Assembly: GCF_024508875.1 (NCBI RefSeq)
Contig: NZ_JANINU010000330.1
Coordinates: 46,655-110,654 of the forward strand
Direction of reading: 5' to 3'
Origin: Phenylobacterium sp.
GTDB lineage: Bacteria; Pseudomonadota; Alphaproteobacteria; Caulobacterales; Caulobacteraceae
DNA: 64,000 nucleotides
The notes beneath the pieces were generated by a model that was not told the DNA's origin, made no database searches, and was given only the letters and a program-made list of their open reading frames with translations. This document shows positions 50,622 through 59,922 of this stretch, piece by piece (position 1 is the first letter of the stretch; the number at the start of each line of letters is the position of its first letter). The translations under genes were made by a program, and so were the position numbers.

Positions 50622-51764
50622 CTAGCTCGCGAGGATCGGGAGCCGCACCTGGAACGTGCTGCCGGCTCCCGGCTGGCTGGACCTTAGCGAGATCGTGCCG
50701 CCGTGGAGTTCCACCAGCTGCTTCCCCAGCGCCAGGCCGATGCCCAGGCCCTCCTGCGCCCGTTCCGTAGGGCTCTTCACCTGGGCGAAAAGCTCGAAGA
50801 TCTTGGACTGCATGTCCTCGGGGATGCCGATCCCCGTGTCGGTGACGTTGATCTCGGCGAAGCCGTCGGCCGCGCGCGCCGCCAGCGAGACGCGCCCGCC
50901 GGCCGGCGTGTACTTGGCGGCGTTGTTCAGCAGGTTGCTGACCACCTGGGCCAGGCGCGTGGGGTCGGCGTGCAGCCACACCGGAGCCTGCAGGATCTCC
51001 ACGTTGAGCTGATGTCCGGCCGCGTCGATCTGGGGGCGGCTGGCCTCCACGGCGAAGTCGAGGACGGTCTGCAGCGCGACCCGGTCCTTGTTGAGCGCGA
51101 TCTTGCCCTGGTCGATGCGCGAGATGTCGAGCATGTCGTCGACCAGCCGCGTCAGGTGGGAGACCTGTCGCTCCATCTGGGCATGGATCTCCTCGGACGT
51201 CTGGGGATCCTTGCGCCGCCGCAGAAAGTGAAGGCCGGCGCTGAGCGCCATGACCGGGTTGCGGATCTCGTGCCCCAGCACCGCCAGGAACTCGTTCTTG
51301 TGGCGGTCCACGGTCTTCAGCGCCTCGGCCAGCGCCTCCAGTTCGTCACGCTGGGCGACGATCTGCCGGCGCTGCTGGTGGAGGTCGAAGAAGACGTTGG
51401 CCTTGCTGCGCAGGATGTCGGCCTCAATCGGCTTCTGCAGGAAGTCGACCGCGCCGGCTTCGTACCCCCGGAAGCTTCTCCGGCGATCGGCGGCGCCCGC
51501 CGTCAGGAAGATGATCGGGACATGGCGCGAGATCTCAGCGCCCCGCATGAACTCGGCGAGCTGAAAGCCGTCCATGCCTGGCATCTGGACGTCGAGGAGC
51601 GCGAGCGCGACGTCGTGGGTCAGCAGCAGTTCCAGCGCCTCGTCGCCCGAGCGCGCCTTCAGGCAGATCAGGCCGTCGCGCTGGAGCAGCGCCTCCAGCG
51701 CCAGGAGGTTCTCCTCCAGGTCGTCGACCAGCAGGAAGTGGATGGGGTCGTCAGCGCGCGTCAT
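50622..51764 (-). CDS. Response-regulator receiver / histidine kinase hybrid
   Basis: Cytoplasmic protein of 380 aa: receiver domain (phospho-acceptor Asp58 in LLDVQMPGMDG, Lys in LQKPIEAD), a short coiled linker, HisKA with His165 in FLAVLGHEIRNP and HATPase_c with NLLNNAAKYT, DTGIGIPED and EGLGIGLALGK. The receiver-first order suggests it is switched by another kinase, probably the large hybrid kinase of the same operon. Its ATG overlaps the cheB-like stop. Last gene of the operon; convergent with rpiB. Confidence 0.93.
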   Translation of the reverse strand: MTRADDPIHFLLVDDLEENLLALEALLQRDGLICLKARSGDEALELLLTHDVALALLDVQMPGMDGFQLAEFMRGAEISRHVPIIFLTAGAADRRRSFRGYEAGAVDFLQKPIEADILRSKANVFFDLHQQRRQIVAQRDELEALAEALKTVDRHKNEFLAVLGHEIRNPVMALSAGLHFLRRRKDPQTSEEIHAQMERQVSHLTRLVDDMLDISRIDQGKIALNKDRVALQTVLDFAVEASRPQIDAAGHQLNVEILQAPVWLHADPTRLAQVVSNLLNNAAKYTPAGGRVSLAARAADGFAEINVTDTGIGIPEDMQSKIFELFAQVKSPTERAQEGLGIGLALGKQLVELHGGTISLRSSQPGAGSTFQVRLPILAS

Positions 51765-52336
51765 GCCGTTCTCAAACTCGACAGGTAGGACGCGATCGCA
51801 TCCAGGTTCATGGTCTTCGCTTCGGAGCAGGCTCGCAATGCCGCCACCGGCATGGCCGAGGCGTAGGCGCTCGCCGGATCTTCGACGATCGCGACGCCGC
51901 CCGCGTCGGCCGCCGCCCTCAGGCCCTGTGCGCCGTCGTGGTTGGCGCCCGTGAGCATCACGGCGACAAGCGATGGCCCGTAGGCGTCGGCCGCGCTCTC
52001 GAACAGCACGTCGATCGAGGGGCGCGAGAGGTTCACGAGCTCGTCCGACGACAGCGACAGCGTGCCGTCCGCCTCCACGAGCAGATGGTAGTCCGAGGGC
52101 GCGAAATAGACGACGCCCGGCCGCGCCGGCTCCTTGTCCTCCGCCTCCTTCACCTCCACCTGGCACTTGGCGTCGAACAGCGCCACCAGGGCGTTGTCCC
52201 GATCGGGTGGGACATGCACGACCACCAGCACCGGCAGCGGATAGTCCGCGGGCAGCCCGGGCAGAATCCGCGAGAGCGCCTGCACCGCGCCCGCAGAGCC
52301 GCCGATGGCGACGGCGCTGAGACCGGCTGCGCTCAC
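51761..52336 (-). CDS. CheB-type methylesterase without receiver domain
   Basis: Catalytic CheB domain of 191 aa. The triad is present: Ser14 in GGSAGAV, His41 in VVHVPPD and Asp in TGANHDGAQG (about residue 134). The N-terminal receiver found in chemotaxis CheB is missing, so activity is not set directly by a CheA. Overlaps cheR (ATGA) and the downstream kinase. No MCP, CheA or CheW gene is near, so it belongs to a non-chemotaxis sensory cluster. Confidence 0.92.
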   Translation of the reverse strand: MSAAGLSAVAIGGSAGAVQALSRILPGLPADYPLPVLVVVHVPPDRDNALVALFDAKCQVEVKEAEDKEPARPGVVYFAPSDYHLLVEADGTLSLSSDELVNLSRPSIDVLFESAADAYGPSLVAVMLTGANHDGAQGLRAAADAGGVAIVEDPASAYASAMPVAALRACSEAKTMNLDAIASYLSSLRTA

Positions 52337-53169
52337 GGGTCTTGCCTCTGGTAGATCTTCTCGTCGCGGACGAACTCCGAGAAGGCGGTCGCATGCTTCG
52401 AGAAGCGGAGGCTTTCCTTGGAGCCCAGTCCCAGGAAGCCCTTGCGCGCGAGAGAGTCGCGGAAGAGGCCGACGGCACGATCCTGCAGCGCGCGGTCGAA
52501 GTAGATCAGGACGTTGCGGCAGGAGATCAGGTGCATCTCGCCGAACACCGCGTCGGTGACGAGGCTGTGGTCGGAGAACACCACCTGGCTGCGCAGCGTC
52601 TTGTCGAACATCGCTCGTCCGTAGTCGGCCGTGTAGTAGTCTGAAAGCGAGGACTTGCCGCCGGATTTTTGATGGTTCTCGGTGAACTTACGCAACCGGT
52701 CCAGCGGGTAGACACCGGCCTCCGCAGCCTGAAGCGCCACCGGATTGATGTCGGTCGCGTAGAAGATCGTCCGCTCCTCGAGGCCTTCTTCCCGGAACAG
52801 GATGGCGAGCGAGTACAGCTCCTCGCCGTGGCTGCAGCCGGCCACCCACACCTTGAGCGAAGGATAGGTGCGCAGGTGCGGCGCGACTTTCTCCCGCAAG
52901 GCGCGGAAATAGGCGGGATCACGGAACATCTCGCTGACCTGGACCGTGAGGTAGCCCAGCAGGCGGCTGAGCATCTCCGGCTGATGCAGCAGGCCATCCT
53001 GAAGCGCCGAGATGCTGGGGAAGCCCATCTGCAGCCGCGCCTGGGTCAGGCGGCGCTTGATCGACGCCCGTGCATAGTTGCGGAAATCGTAGTGGAAGCG
53101 CTGGTACAGCGCCTCCAGCAGGAGCTGGATCTCAATGTCCTCGAGGTCGTCACGCATGGTGGCGCTCAC
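52333..53169 (-). CDS. CheR-type protein-glutamate O-methyltransferase
   Basis: Methyltransferase of 278 aa: N-terminal helical CheR domain (RFHYDFRNYARASIKRRL) and SAM domain with VWVAGCSHGEELYSLAI, ATDINPVALQAAEAG and ISCRNVLIYF. GTG at 53169 overlaps the kinase TGA; the ATG at 53157 is an alternative. With the CheB domain it could methylate and demethylate the coiled-coil of the hybrid kinase, as proposed for CheB/CheR-kinase systems (inference). Confidence 0.92.
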   Translation of the reverse strand: MSATMRDDLEDIEIQLLLEALYQRFHYDFRNYARASIKRRLTQARLQMGFPSISALQDGLLHQPEMLSRLLGYLTVQVSEMFRDPAYFRALREKVAPHLRTYPSLKVWVAGCSHGEELYSLAILFREEGLEERTIFYATDINPVALQAAEAGVYPLDRLRKFTENHQKSGGKSSLSDYYTADYGRAMFDKTLRSQVVFSDHSLVTDAVFGEMHLISCRNVLIYFDRALQDRAVGLFRDSLARKGFLGLGSKESLRFSKHATAFSEFVRDEKIYQRQDP

Positions 53170-56100
53170 CGCGGCATCCAGACCCGGACCAGGGAGAGCA
53201 GCTTGTCCACGTCGATGGGCTTGGCCATGTAGTCGTTCGCCCCGGCCTCGAGGCAGCGTTCCTGGTCGTCGGGCATGGCCTTCGCGGTCAGCATGACGAT
53301 CGGCAGGTCGGCCCACGGTGCTTCGGCCCGGATCCGGCGCGTCGCCTCCAGCCCGTCCATCACGGGCATCATCACATCCATCAGGACCAGATCGATCGCG
53401 CCCGCGGGATCGTCGGACGCGCGGCGCAGGGCGTCGATCGCTTCCTGTCCGTTCCGGGCGATCTGCACCACGGCCCCACGCGGCTCGAGTACGCTGGTCA
53501 ACGAATAGATGTTCCGCACGTCGTCCTCGACGATCAGGATCCGGCGGCCTTCCAGCACGGCGTCGCGGTTGCGCGCCTTGCGGATCATCTTCTGCTGCTC
53601 GGGCGGCAGGTCGGCCACCACCTGGTGCAGGAAGAGCGAGACCTCGTCGAGCAGTCGCTCGGGCGACTTGGCGCCCTTGATGATGATCGAGTTGGAGTAG
53701 CGGCGAAGGCGTTGCTCGTCGTCCGGCGACAGTTCGTGGCCGGTGTAGACGATGACCGGGGGAAAGGCGTGGTCGCCCTCGCTGAGGGTCTCGAGCAGGG
53801 AGAAGCCCGAGGCGTCGGGCAGCGACAGGTCGAGCACCATGCAATCGAAGGTTTGCGACTTCAGTTGGTCCAGGCACTCGGCCGCCGTGCCGACGCCCAC
53901 GGTCTCCACGTCGCCGGAGGCCAGCAGCCGGCCTACGGCGTCGCGCTGGACGGCGTCGTCCTCGACGATGAGCACCCGACGGACCGTGCGCGTGAGCTTC
54001 GACTCGAGGTTCTGCAGGACCTCCGCCAGTTGCTCGCGTTGGACCGGCTTGATGAGGTAGCCGACCGCCCCAAGCGAAAGCGCCGTCTGGCTGTGGTCCG
54101 CGCCCGAGACCACGTGGATCGGAATGTGGCGGGTCTGCTCGTCGCGCTTCAGCCGGTCGAGGACCGTGAGCCCGGACTGGTCGGGCAGGCCCACGTCCAG
54201 GACGATGGCGTGGGGTTTGAACTGCGACGCCAGGTCGAGCGCTTCCTCCGCCGTCCCCGCGACGATGCACTGGAACCCGAGGTCGTGGGAGAGGTCTCGG
54301 ACCACGCCCGCGAACGACTCGTCGTCCTCGACGACAAGCAGGAGGCGGCGCGCGTCGGTGATGACGTCGCGGTCGTCTTCCACCGGCTGGGGCAGGGGGC
54401 CTCGCCGCGGCTTCTGCGTTCCGGCCGGCGCGGGCGGATTCTGAGGCGCCGCAATGGGATCTCGCGGCGCGATCCCGGCTGGATCGTAGGTGATCGGGAT
54501 CGTGACGGTGAAGGTGCTGCCACGACCCGGCTGGCTCTGGACCGATATGGTCCCGCCCAGCAGTCGCGCCAGTTCGCGGGAGATCGAAAGGCCGAGGCCG
54601 GTGCCCCCGTACCGTCGGCTGATCGTCCCGTCCGCCTGGCGGAACGCCTCGAAGATGCCCTGCTGCTGGTCCTCCGGGATGCCGATGCCGGTGTCTTCCA
54701 CCGCGAACGCGAGGCGATCCTGGTCGGTCCGGGCGACCGCGAGCCGCACGCTGCCGCGCTCGGTGAACTTGAAGGCGTTGGAAAGCAGGTTCTTCAGGAC
54801 CTGCTCCAGCCGCTGCCGATCGGTCTCGACGGTGGCGGGCGCGTCGTCGGCGAGTGCGATCTCGAAGGTGAGTTTCCGCTCGTCCGCCACCGGCTGGAAG
54901 AGGGCGCGCAGGTCGTTCGTCAGCCGAGCCAGCGGTACGTTCTCGGGCTGGATCTGCAGCCGGCCGGCCTCGATCTTCGACAGGTCCAGGATGTCGTTGA
55001 TGAGCGTCAGCAGGTCGTTGCCGGACGACTCGATCGTCCGCGCGTACTTGACCTGGTCGTCCGAGAGGTTGCCGTGCGGGTTGTCGCCGAGGAGCTTGGA
55101 CAGGATCAGGAGCGAGTTCAGCGGCGTCCGCAGCTCGTGGGACATGTTGGCGAGGAAGTCCGACTTGTACTGGCTGGCCTGCTCCAGCTCCCTCGCCTTG
55201 AGCTCGACGGCCGCCGCGGTCCGCTCCAGCTCGTCGCGCTGGGCCTCCAGCGTCTGGGCCTGCTCTTCGAGCTGGCTGTTGGTCTGTTCCAGTTCGACCT
55301 GTTGCTGTTCCAGGCGCAGTTGCGATTCCTTCAGCGCGCGGCCCTGTTCCTCGAGCTCCTCGTTGGAGACGCGCAGTTCCTCGCTCTGGACCTGCAGTTC
55401 CTCCGACTGCCGCTGGGTCTCCTCCAGCGCGTCCTGCAACTGGGTGCGATAGCGCGCCGAGCGGAGCGCGATGCCGATCGACCGCTCGCTGGCGATCAGG
55501 AGCTCCAGCACCAGTTTGTCCACGGGCTCGAGGAAGCCCAGCTCGATCACCGCGTTCACCACGTCGTCGGCGAGCGCCGGCACGATCACCAGATGCCGCG
55601 GCTTGTCGCGTCCGAACCCGGAGCCGAAGGTCAGATAGCCATCCGGAATGTCTTCGAGTAGCCGCGGCTGCCGGTCGGCGGCCACCTGGCCCAGCAGTCC
55701 CTCGCGCAGGCCGAACCGCGATGGCAGCTCCGCATCCGCCGGTACGCCCAGCGTTGCGACCCGCCGGTAGTGGCCCGCCTCACCCTTGAAGAGCGCGCCG
55801 GCCTGCGCGCCGACATAGCCGCCGAGGAAGTCGAGGACGGCCTCGGCGAGCTGTTCGACCGTCTTGTCGCCCATCATCGCGTCGGCCAGACCCACCTGGC
55901 CGGCCTGCAGCCACTCCGCCCGGGCCCGGGAGCGCGCATTGCGCCGGATGAGCGTGAAGACGACGACGGTGAGCGCCGATCCGACCAGGCCTGCCAGGAC
56001 CCCGCTGAGCACCGCCGTCCGATGGGCGCTCTCCATCTCGGCCATCCGAACGCCCCGCAGACGCTGCTCCTCCCGGCGCATCACGTCGAGCCGGGTCCGG

Positions 56101-56597
56101 ATGGCGTCCATCTCCACCTTGCCGCGGTCGCTGGCGACGACGGCTAGCGCAGCCGCGGGGCCGCGCCCCTGGCGGAGCGCGACGGTTTCCCGGAGCTCCG
56201 CAAGCTTGGCTTCGAGGCTGCGCCGCAACTGGGCGGCGTTCGTCTGCTGGACCGGGTTGTCCTGAGTCAGCGAAATGACCGTCTCGACGCGCGGCGCGAT
56301 CTCGCTGGCCGCGCGGCGGTAGGGCTCGAGATAGCGGTCGTCGCCCGTGAGCAGGTATCCGCGCTGTCCCGTCTCCGCGTCCTGGACCGTAGAGAGCAGG
56401 TCGTCGAGCGCGACGATCACCGTGTGCGAATGTCGAATCCGCGCGTTGTTGGCCTGCAGCGTCTCGATGTTCAGATAGGCAATGGAACCGCTGACCAGGA
56501 AGAACAGCAGGACGGCCACGAGCCCCACCGTCGTCCACACCTCCATCCGCTGACCAAGCTGCGACGCGGTGTGGGTACGATTCAACGGCATGGGCAT
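53166..56597 (-). CDS. CHASE3-GAF hybrid histidine kinase with three receiver domains
   Basis: Membrane sensor kinase of 1143 aa. Order: TM helix 20-42, periplasmic CHASE3 (45-190), TM 196-218, GAF (about 240-380), long Glu/Gln-rich coiled coil (385-475), HisKA with His487 in FLANMSHELRTPLN, HATPase (590-705), then receivers at about 750-865 (LDVGLPDQSG), 875-990 (LDLSLPDASG) and 1020-1140 (MDVMMPVMDG). The coiled coil rich in Glu and Gln pairs is a possible substrate for the CheR/CheB pair encoded next. In-frame stop upstream limits the start to 56597 or 56591. An exact EcfG promoter lies about 150 bases upstream. Confidence 0.93.
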   Translation of the reverse strand: MPMPLNRTHTASQLGQRMEVWTTVGLVAVLLFFLVSGSIAYLNIETLQANNARIRHSHTVIVALDDLLSTVQDAETGQRGYLLTGDDRYLEPYRRAASEIAPRVETVISLTQDNPVQQTNAAQLRRSLEAKLAELRETVALRQGRGPAAALAVVASDRGKVEMDAIRTRLDVMRREEQRLRGVRMAEMESAHRTAVLSGVLAGLVGSALTVVVFTLIRRNARSRARAEWLQAGQVGLADAMMGDKTVEQLAEAVLDFLGGYVGAQAGALFKGEAGHYRRVATLGVPADAELPSRFGLREGLLGQVAADRQPRLLEDIPDGYLTFGSGFGRDKPRHLVIVPALADDVVNAVIELGFLEPVDKLVLELLIASERSIGIALRSARYRTQLQDALEETQRQSEELQVQSEELRVSNEELEEQGRALKESQLRLEQQQVELEQTNSQLEEQAQTLEAQRDELERTAAAVELKARELEQASQYKSDFLANMSHELRTPLNSLLILSKLLGDNPHGNLSDDQVKYARTIESSGNDLLTLINDILDLSKIEAGRLQIQPENVPLARLTNDLRALFQPVADERKLTFEIALADDAPATVETDRQRLEQVLKNLLSNAFKFTERGSVRLAVARTDQDRLAFAVEDTGIGIPEDQQQGIFEAFRQADGTISRRYGGTGLGLSISRELARLLGGTISVQSQPGRGSTFTVTIPITYDPAGIAPRDPIAAPQNPPAPAGTQKPRRGPLPQPVEDDRDVITDARRLLLVVEDDESFAGVVRDLSHDLGFQCIVAGTAEEALDLASQFKPHAIVLDVGLPDQSGLTVLDRLKRDEQTRHIPIHVVSGADHSQTALSLGAVGYLIKPVQREQLAEVLQNLESKLTRTVRRVLIVEDDAVQRDAVGRLLASGDVETVGVGTAAECLDQLKSQTFDCMVLDLSLPDASGFSLLETLSEGDHAFPPVIVYTGHELSPDDEQRLRRYSNSIIIKGAKSPERLLDEVSLFLHQVVADLPPEQQKMIRKARNRDAVLEGRRILIVEDDVRNIYSLTSVLEPRGAVVQIARNGQEAIDALRRASDDPAGAIDLVLMDVMMPVMDGLEATRRIRAEAPWADLPIVMLTAKAMPDDQERCLEAGANDYMAKPIDVDKLLSLVRVWMPR

Positions 56598-56744
56598 CCT
56601 GGACGACGAGATGGCGGCGCTCGCCTAGCGGATGTCCTGGCGAAAACGCAAGTCTTCGTCGGGGCTTAGCGCAGGCATGAAGGCTTTAGGCGCGCGCCGG
56701 CACGCAAAATTGGGACGCGCCCCCCTTTCGGACGCAACGCTACG

Positions 56745-56769
56745 AACGGCTCAGCTTGATTTCGGTTCC
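56745..56769 (-). promoter_or_regulatory. EcfG promoter of the hybrid kinase operon
   Basis: Minus strand GGAAC (56769-56765), 16 bases, CGTT (56748-56745): exact consensus, and the base after GGAAC is C as in the extended form. The leader to the kinase start would be about 140 bases. It links this sensory operon to the general stress sigma factor. Confidence 0.7.
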
Positions 56770-56879
56770 ATTGGGGGGCGCCGGAAGCGCGTCGCGGCCG
56801 GCGAAACTACCTGTCGACAGCTCTGGACTCCCGCCGGGTCAACGCCGGCGAGCATGGGGCGCGCCGGGAGGAGTTCGCC

Positions 56880-57653
56880 ATGTCGTTTCCGCTGCCCAAT
56901 GCGTCGACCGACCTCAGCGGTCAGGTCGCGCTCGTCACCGGCGCCTCGTCGGGGCTGGGCTATCGTTTCGCCAGGGTGCTGGCGAGCCAGGGGGCCAAGG
57001 TGGCCATCGCCGCCCGCCGGCTCGACAAGCTGCAGGCCCTGGCTGAGGAGATCCGCGCCGCGGGCGGCGTCGCGCTGCCCATCGAGATGGACGCCACCGA
57101 CGCCGACCAGCTCGTGGCCGCCGTCGCCAAGGCCGAGGCCGAGCTCGGGCTCGTCACGATCCTGGTGAACAACGCCGGGATTCCCGACGCCCAGCGCGCC
57201 CACAAGATGCCTTTGGAGCTGATCGACCGGGTGCTGGACGTCAATGTCCGCGCCCCCTTCATCCTGGCCTGCGAAGTGGCCCGCCGGCTGATCGACGCCG
57301 GCAAGCCTGGCCGGATCGTCAACATCGCCTCGGTGGCGGCGTTCAGCTACTCGGGCGGCGGGGCGGCGCTCTATTCGGTCAGCAAGGCCGCCGTGGCGCG
57401 TAGTGCCGAGGTGCTGGCGGTCGAATGGTCCCGCTACAACATCAACGTCAACGCCATCGCGCCGGGCGCCTTCGCCTCCGAGATGATGGACGGAATGCTG
57501 AGCCGGGTCGGCGACATGACCCAGCACTTCCCGCGCAAGCGTCTCGGCGATCCCGCCCAGCTCGACTCGACCCTGCTCTACCTGGTGGGCCCGGCGTCCG
57601 AGGCGGTCACCGGGACGGTTATCCGCGTCGACGACGGGCAGGGCGGGCGCTGA
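56880..57653 (+). CDS. Short-chain dehydrogenase/reductase
   Basis: SDR of 257 aa: cofactor motif VTGASSGLGYRFA (residues 19-31), ARR after the second strand favouring NADP, NNAG in VNNAGIPD, catalytic Ser in NIASVAAFS and YSVSK. C-terminal RVDDGQ resembles the glucose-dehydrogenase-like branch. GGGAGGAG precedes the ATG. The upstream 282 bases, shared with the kinase operon, contain only the EcfG site recognised on the other strand. Substrate unknown. Confidence 0.92.
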   Translation: MSFPLPNASTDLSGQVALVTGASSGLGYRFARVLASQGAKVAIAARRLDKLQALAEEIRAAGGVALPIEMDATDADQLVAAVAKAEAELGLVTILVNNAGIPDAQRAHKMPLELIDRVLDVNVRAPFILACEVARRLIDAGKPGRIVNIASVAAFSYSGGGAALYSVSKAAVARSAEVLAVEWSRYNINVNAIAPGAFASEMMDGMLSRVGDMTQHFPRKRLGDPAQLDSTLLYLVGPASEAVTGTVIRVDDGQGGR

Positions 57654-57657
57654 AGGC

Positions 57658-58170
57658 CTACGCCGTCGCCCGCACCGGCAGCTTCCAGTTCGGCCGGATG
57701 AAGTGGCAGGTGTAGCCGTTCGGGATCCGCTCCAGGTAGTCCTGGTGCTCCGGCTCCGCCTCCCAGAAGGGGCCTGCCGCGGTCACCTCGGTCACCACCT
57801 TGCCGGGCCACAGCCCCGAGGCGTCCACGTCTGCGATGGTGTCCAGCGCCACCCGCTTCTGTTCCTCGTTCGTGTAGAAGATCGCGGAGCGATAGCTGGT
57901 CCCGATATCGTTGCCCTGGCGATTGACAGTGGTCGGGTCGTGGATCTGGAAGAAGAATTCCAGAAGCTGGCGGAACGAGATCGCGTCGGGGTCGAAGACG
58001 ATCTCGATCGCCTCGGCGTGGGTCCCGTGGTTGCGGTAGGTGGCGTTCGGCACGTCGCCGCCGGAATAGCCCACGCGAGTCTTCAGCACCCCCGGATAGC
58101 GCCGCAGCAGGTCCTGGACGCCCCAGAAGCAGCCTCCGGCGAGGATGGCGGTCTCGGTCTTGGCGGTCAT
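57658..58170 (-). CDS. msrA: Peptide methionine (S)-S-oxide reductase MsrA
   Basis: Repairs oxidised methionine. The 170-residue protein has the catalytic Cys14 in [31 protein letters not shown] and the Glu/Tyr pocket residues of MsrA. The ATG at 58170 after AAGGAG is chosen; the frame continues upstream without similarity. No resolving cysteine is seen in the C-terminal tail (WKLPVRATA), so it may use thioredoxin directly. Convergent with the SDR. Confidence 0.95.
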   Translation of the reverse strand: MTAKTETAILAGGCFWGVQDLLRRYPGVLKTRVGYSGGDVPNATYRNHGTHAEAIEIVFDPDAISFRQLLEFFFQIHDPTTVNRQGNDIGTSYRSAIFYTNEEQKRVALDTIADVDASGLWPGKVVTEVTAAGPFWEAEPEHQDYLERIPNGYTCHFIRPNWKLPVRATA

Positions 58171-58345
58171 GACGGGCTCCTTCGAATTCGACCCCGCCGA
58201 TATAGGAAGACGTGGCCGGGAATTGAACCGTTCGCCCTGATGTAGATCGCGCTGTGGTGGTGTGACTTTTCTCACGAAGATTGTGGGTTGCGATTCCGCG
58301 TAACGAGGTTCAAGTTTTGCGCCTCGTCCTTCGGGGGAAGGCGCT

Positions 58346-58708
58346 GTGACATCGGACTTGCCGATCAGTTTGCAGCAATTGGCTGGCGCCGGGCAGGCCG
58401 GTCTCGAGCTGTGGCTTCTCGTGCTCGCTGTCCTGGTCGGCTGGCGGGTTCTGATCGTCGACGATCACCTGCGCGGCATGCTCGCCACACACCTGGGCGA
58501 CGGCCTCCAGCTCGACCGGCTTCAGATGCTGCTGTCGATGCTCGGCGGCGCGGTGGCCTACGCGATCATCTGCGCCGATGGCTGGCAGCATGCGCTCGCC
58601 ATCAAGGAACTCCCGGAAGCGCCGGATTCGCTTCTCACCATCGTGGCCGGAAGTCAGGCCATCTATCTCGGCGGCAAGGTCAGCCGAAACAGCCTAGGGG
58701 GCGGTTGA
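58346..58708 (+). CDS. Small membrane protein A, 120 aa
   Basis: GTG start at 58346 after GGGGGAAG. Three hydrophobic segments (about 20-38, 60-76, 93-108). The part [18 protein letters not shown], then [20 protein letters not shown] ending in a lysine matches, position by position, the second protein of the cluster (SRFQFLVFTFVVAGVF, then LPNNVLILLGLSGGSYV). So A and B are diverged copies. Directly followed by gene B with no gap. Function unknown. Confidence 0.65.
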   Translation: MTSDLPISLQQLAGAGQAGLELWLLVLAVLVGWRVLIVDDHLRGMLATHLGDGLQLDRLQMLLSMLGGAVAYAIICADGWQHALAIKELPEAPDSLLTIVAGSQAIYLGGKVSRNSLGGG

Positions 58709-59050
58709 ATGGAGACGTGGCACGATCTCGCGATGATCATCGGCGGGGGTATCACCTTCGTGATCCTCGGCATGGCGCTGCTTGTGCTCTGGAAGATCTT
58801 CCGGAACGACATCGACCTGGAGGGCCTGATCCAGGAGGACGGCAAGGCCAGCCTGTCCCGCTTCCAATTCCTGGTGTTCACCTTCGTGGTGGCCGGCGTC
58901 TTCCTGCTGCTCTCGATCGAGAGCGGCACGTTCGTCGATCTGCCGAACAACGTGCTGATCCTGCTCGGCCTCAGCGGCGGCAGCTATGTGGTCTCCAAGG
59001 GCATCTCCACCAGCGCGAAGAAGGCGCCGCCGCCGGAGGACGGCCAATGA
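58709..59050 (+). CDS. Small membrane protein B, 113 aa
   Basis: Two or three membrane helices (7-29, 50-70, 78-92). The block GKASLSRFQFLVFTFVVAG and LPNNVLILLGLSGGSYVVSK belong to a widespread bacterial membrane module recognised by SRxQ..L.(W/F)T followed by a PxxxLxLLGxSGG segment; no function is known to me. It begins at the base after gene A's stop and overlaps the endonuclease start by four bases, so the three genes act as one unit. Confidence 0.7.
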   Translation: METWHDLAMIIGGGITFVILGMALLVLWKIFRNDIDLEGLIQEDGKASLSRFQFLVFTFVVAGVFLLLSIESGTFVDLPNNVLILLGLSGGSYVVSKGISTSAKKAPPPEDGQ

Positions 59051-59919
59051 TCCGCGCCGCCGGCCTCCGGGCGGCGGTCGCGGTCATCGCACTCGCGGTC
59101 CTGGTGGGCCCCGCCGGAGCCCAGGCGCCGTCGGCGCCCCAGCCCGCGGCCCAGGACCCGAGACAATTGCTGGCCTGCCTCGCCCGCTTCAATGCGATCG
59201 GCGTACCGCTACTGCGTTCCGAGGAGGCCCGTGCCGACCAATTCGCCCGGGTGATCTGCCGCCGCGGCTATGCGCTGTCGTTCGACGTTCGCACCCTGAA
59301 CCCCTCGTGGGTGATCGAGCGGCTCACGCCCGAGGCGTTGAAGGGATCGGCCGTGCGCAGCAACCGGTTCCTGGCCGACCCCATCCTAGGTGGCGTGAGC
59401 CCGGTGGCGGACGACTATACCGGCAGCGGCTTCGATCGGGGCCACCAGGCGCCCGCCGCGGACTCCCGCTTCGACCAGCAGGTGATGAATGAGAGCTTCT
59501 ACATGTCCAACATGTCCCCGCAGGTGGGCATCGGTTTCAACCGGGGACAATGGAAGTATCTCGAGGAGGCGGTGCGCGCGTGGGTGCTGTGCGGCGGCCA
59601 CGACGACGTAATCGTCATGACGGGGCCCGTCTACGGCGACTCCGCCAAGACGATTTCCGCACGTAAGATCGTCGTCCCGGAGGCCTACTATAAGATCGTC
59701 TACGACGTGCGCGCCGGCCGGGCTGTGGGCTTTCGCCTGCAGAACAGCAAGCACAAGAAGTCGGACCTGCAGAGCTTTGTCGTGCCGATCAGCGAGATCG
59801 AGGACGAGACCGGCATCGACTTCTTCCCGGCGCTGACCCGCCGCAGGCAGAACCAACTCGAAACCCCGCGCGGGATCGTCTGGGGCCACGACCAGGGCTG
59901 CACCAGCGTCAGCGAGTAG
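59047..59919 (+). CDS. Secreted DNA/RNA non-specific endonuclease
   Basis: His-Me-finger nuclease of 290 aa with a signal peptide cut near AGAQA. The catalytic motif DRGH is at residues 130-133 (GFDRGHQAPAAD), with the metal-binding Asn165 in NMSPQVGIGFNRGQW. The family includes Serratia nuclease and NucA. Residues 35-105 form an extra N-terminal domain with cysteines. No immunity protein of NuiA type is adjacent; the two membrane proteins upstream are the only partners. It may scavenge phosphate from external nucleic acid or act in defence. Confidence 0.9.
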   Translation: MIRAAGLRAAVAVIALAVLVGPAGAQAPSAPQPAAQDPRQLLACLARFNAIGVPLLRSEEARADQFARVICRRGYALSFDVRTLNPSWVIERLTPEALKGSAVRSNRFLADPILGGVSPVADDYTGSGFDRGHQAPAADSRFDQQVMNESFYMSNMSPQVGIGFNRGQWKYLEEAVRAWVLCGGHDDVIVMTGPVYGDSAKTISARKIVVPEAYYKIVYDVRAGRAVGFRLQNSKHKKSDLQSFVVPISEIEDETGIDFFPALTRRRQNQLETPRGIVWGHDQGCTSVSE

Positions 59920-59922
59920 GCG

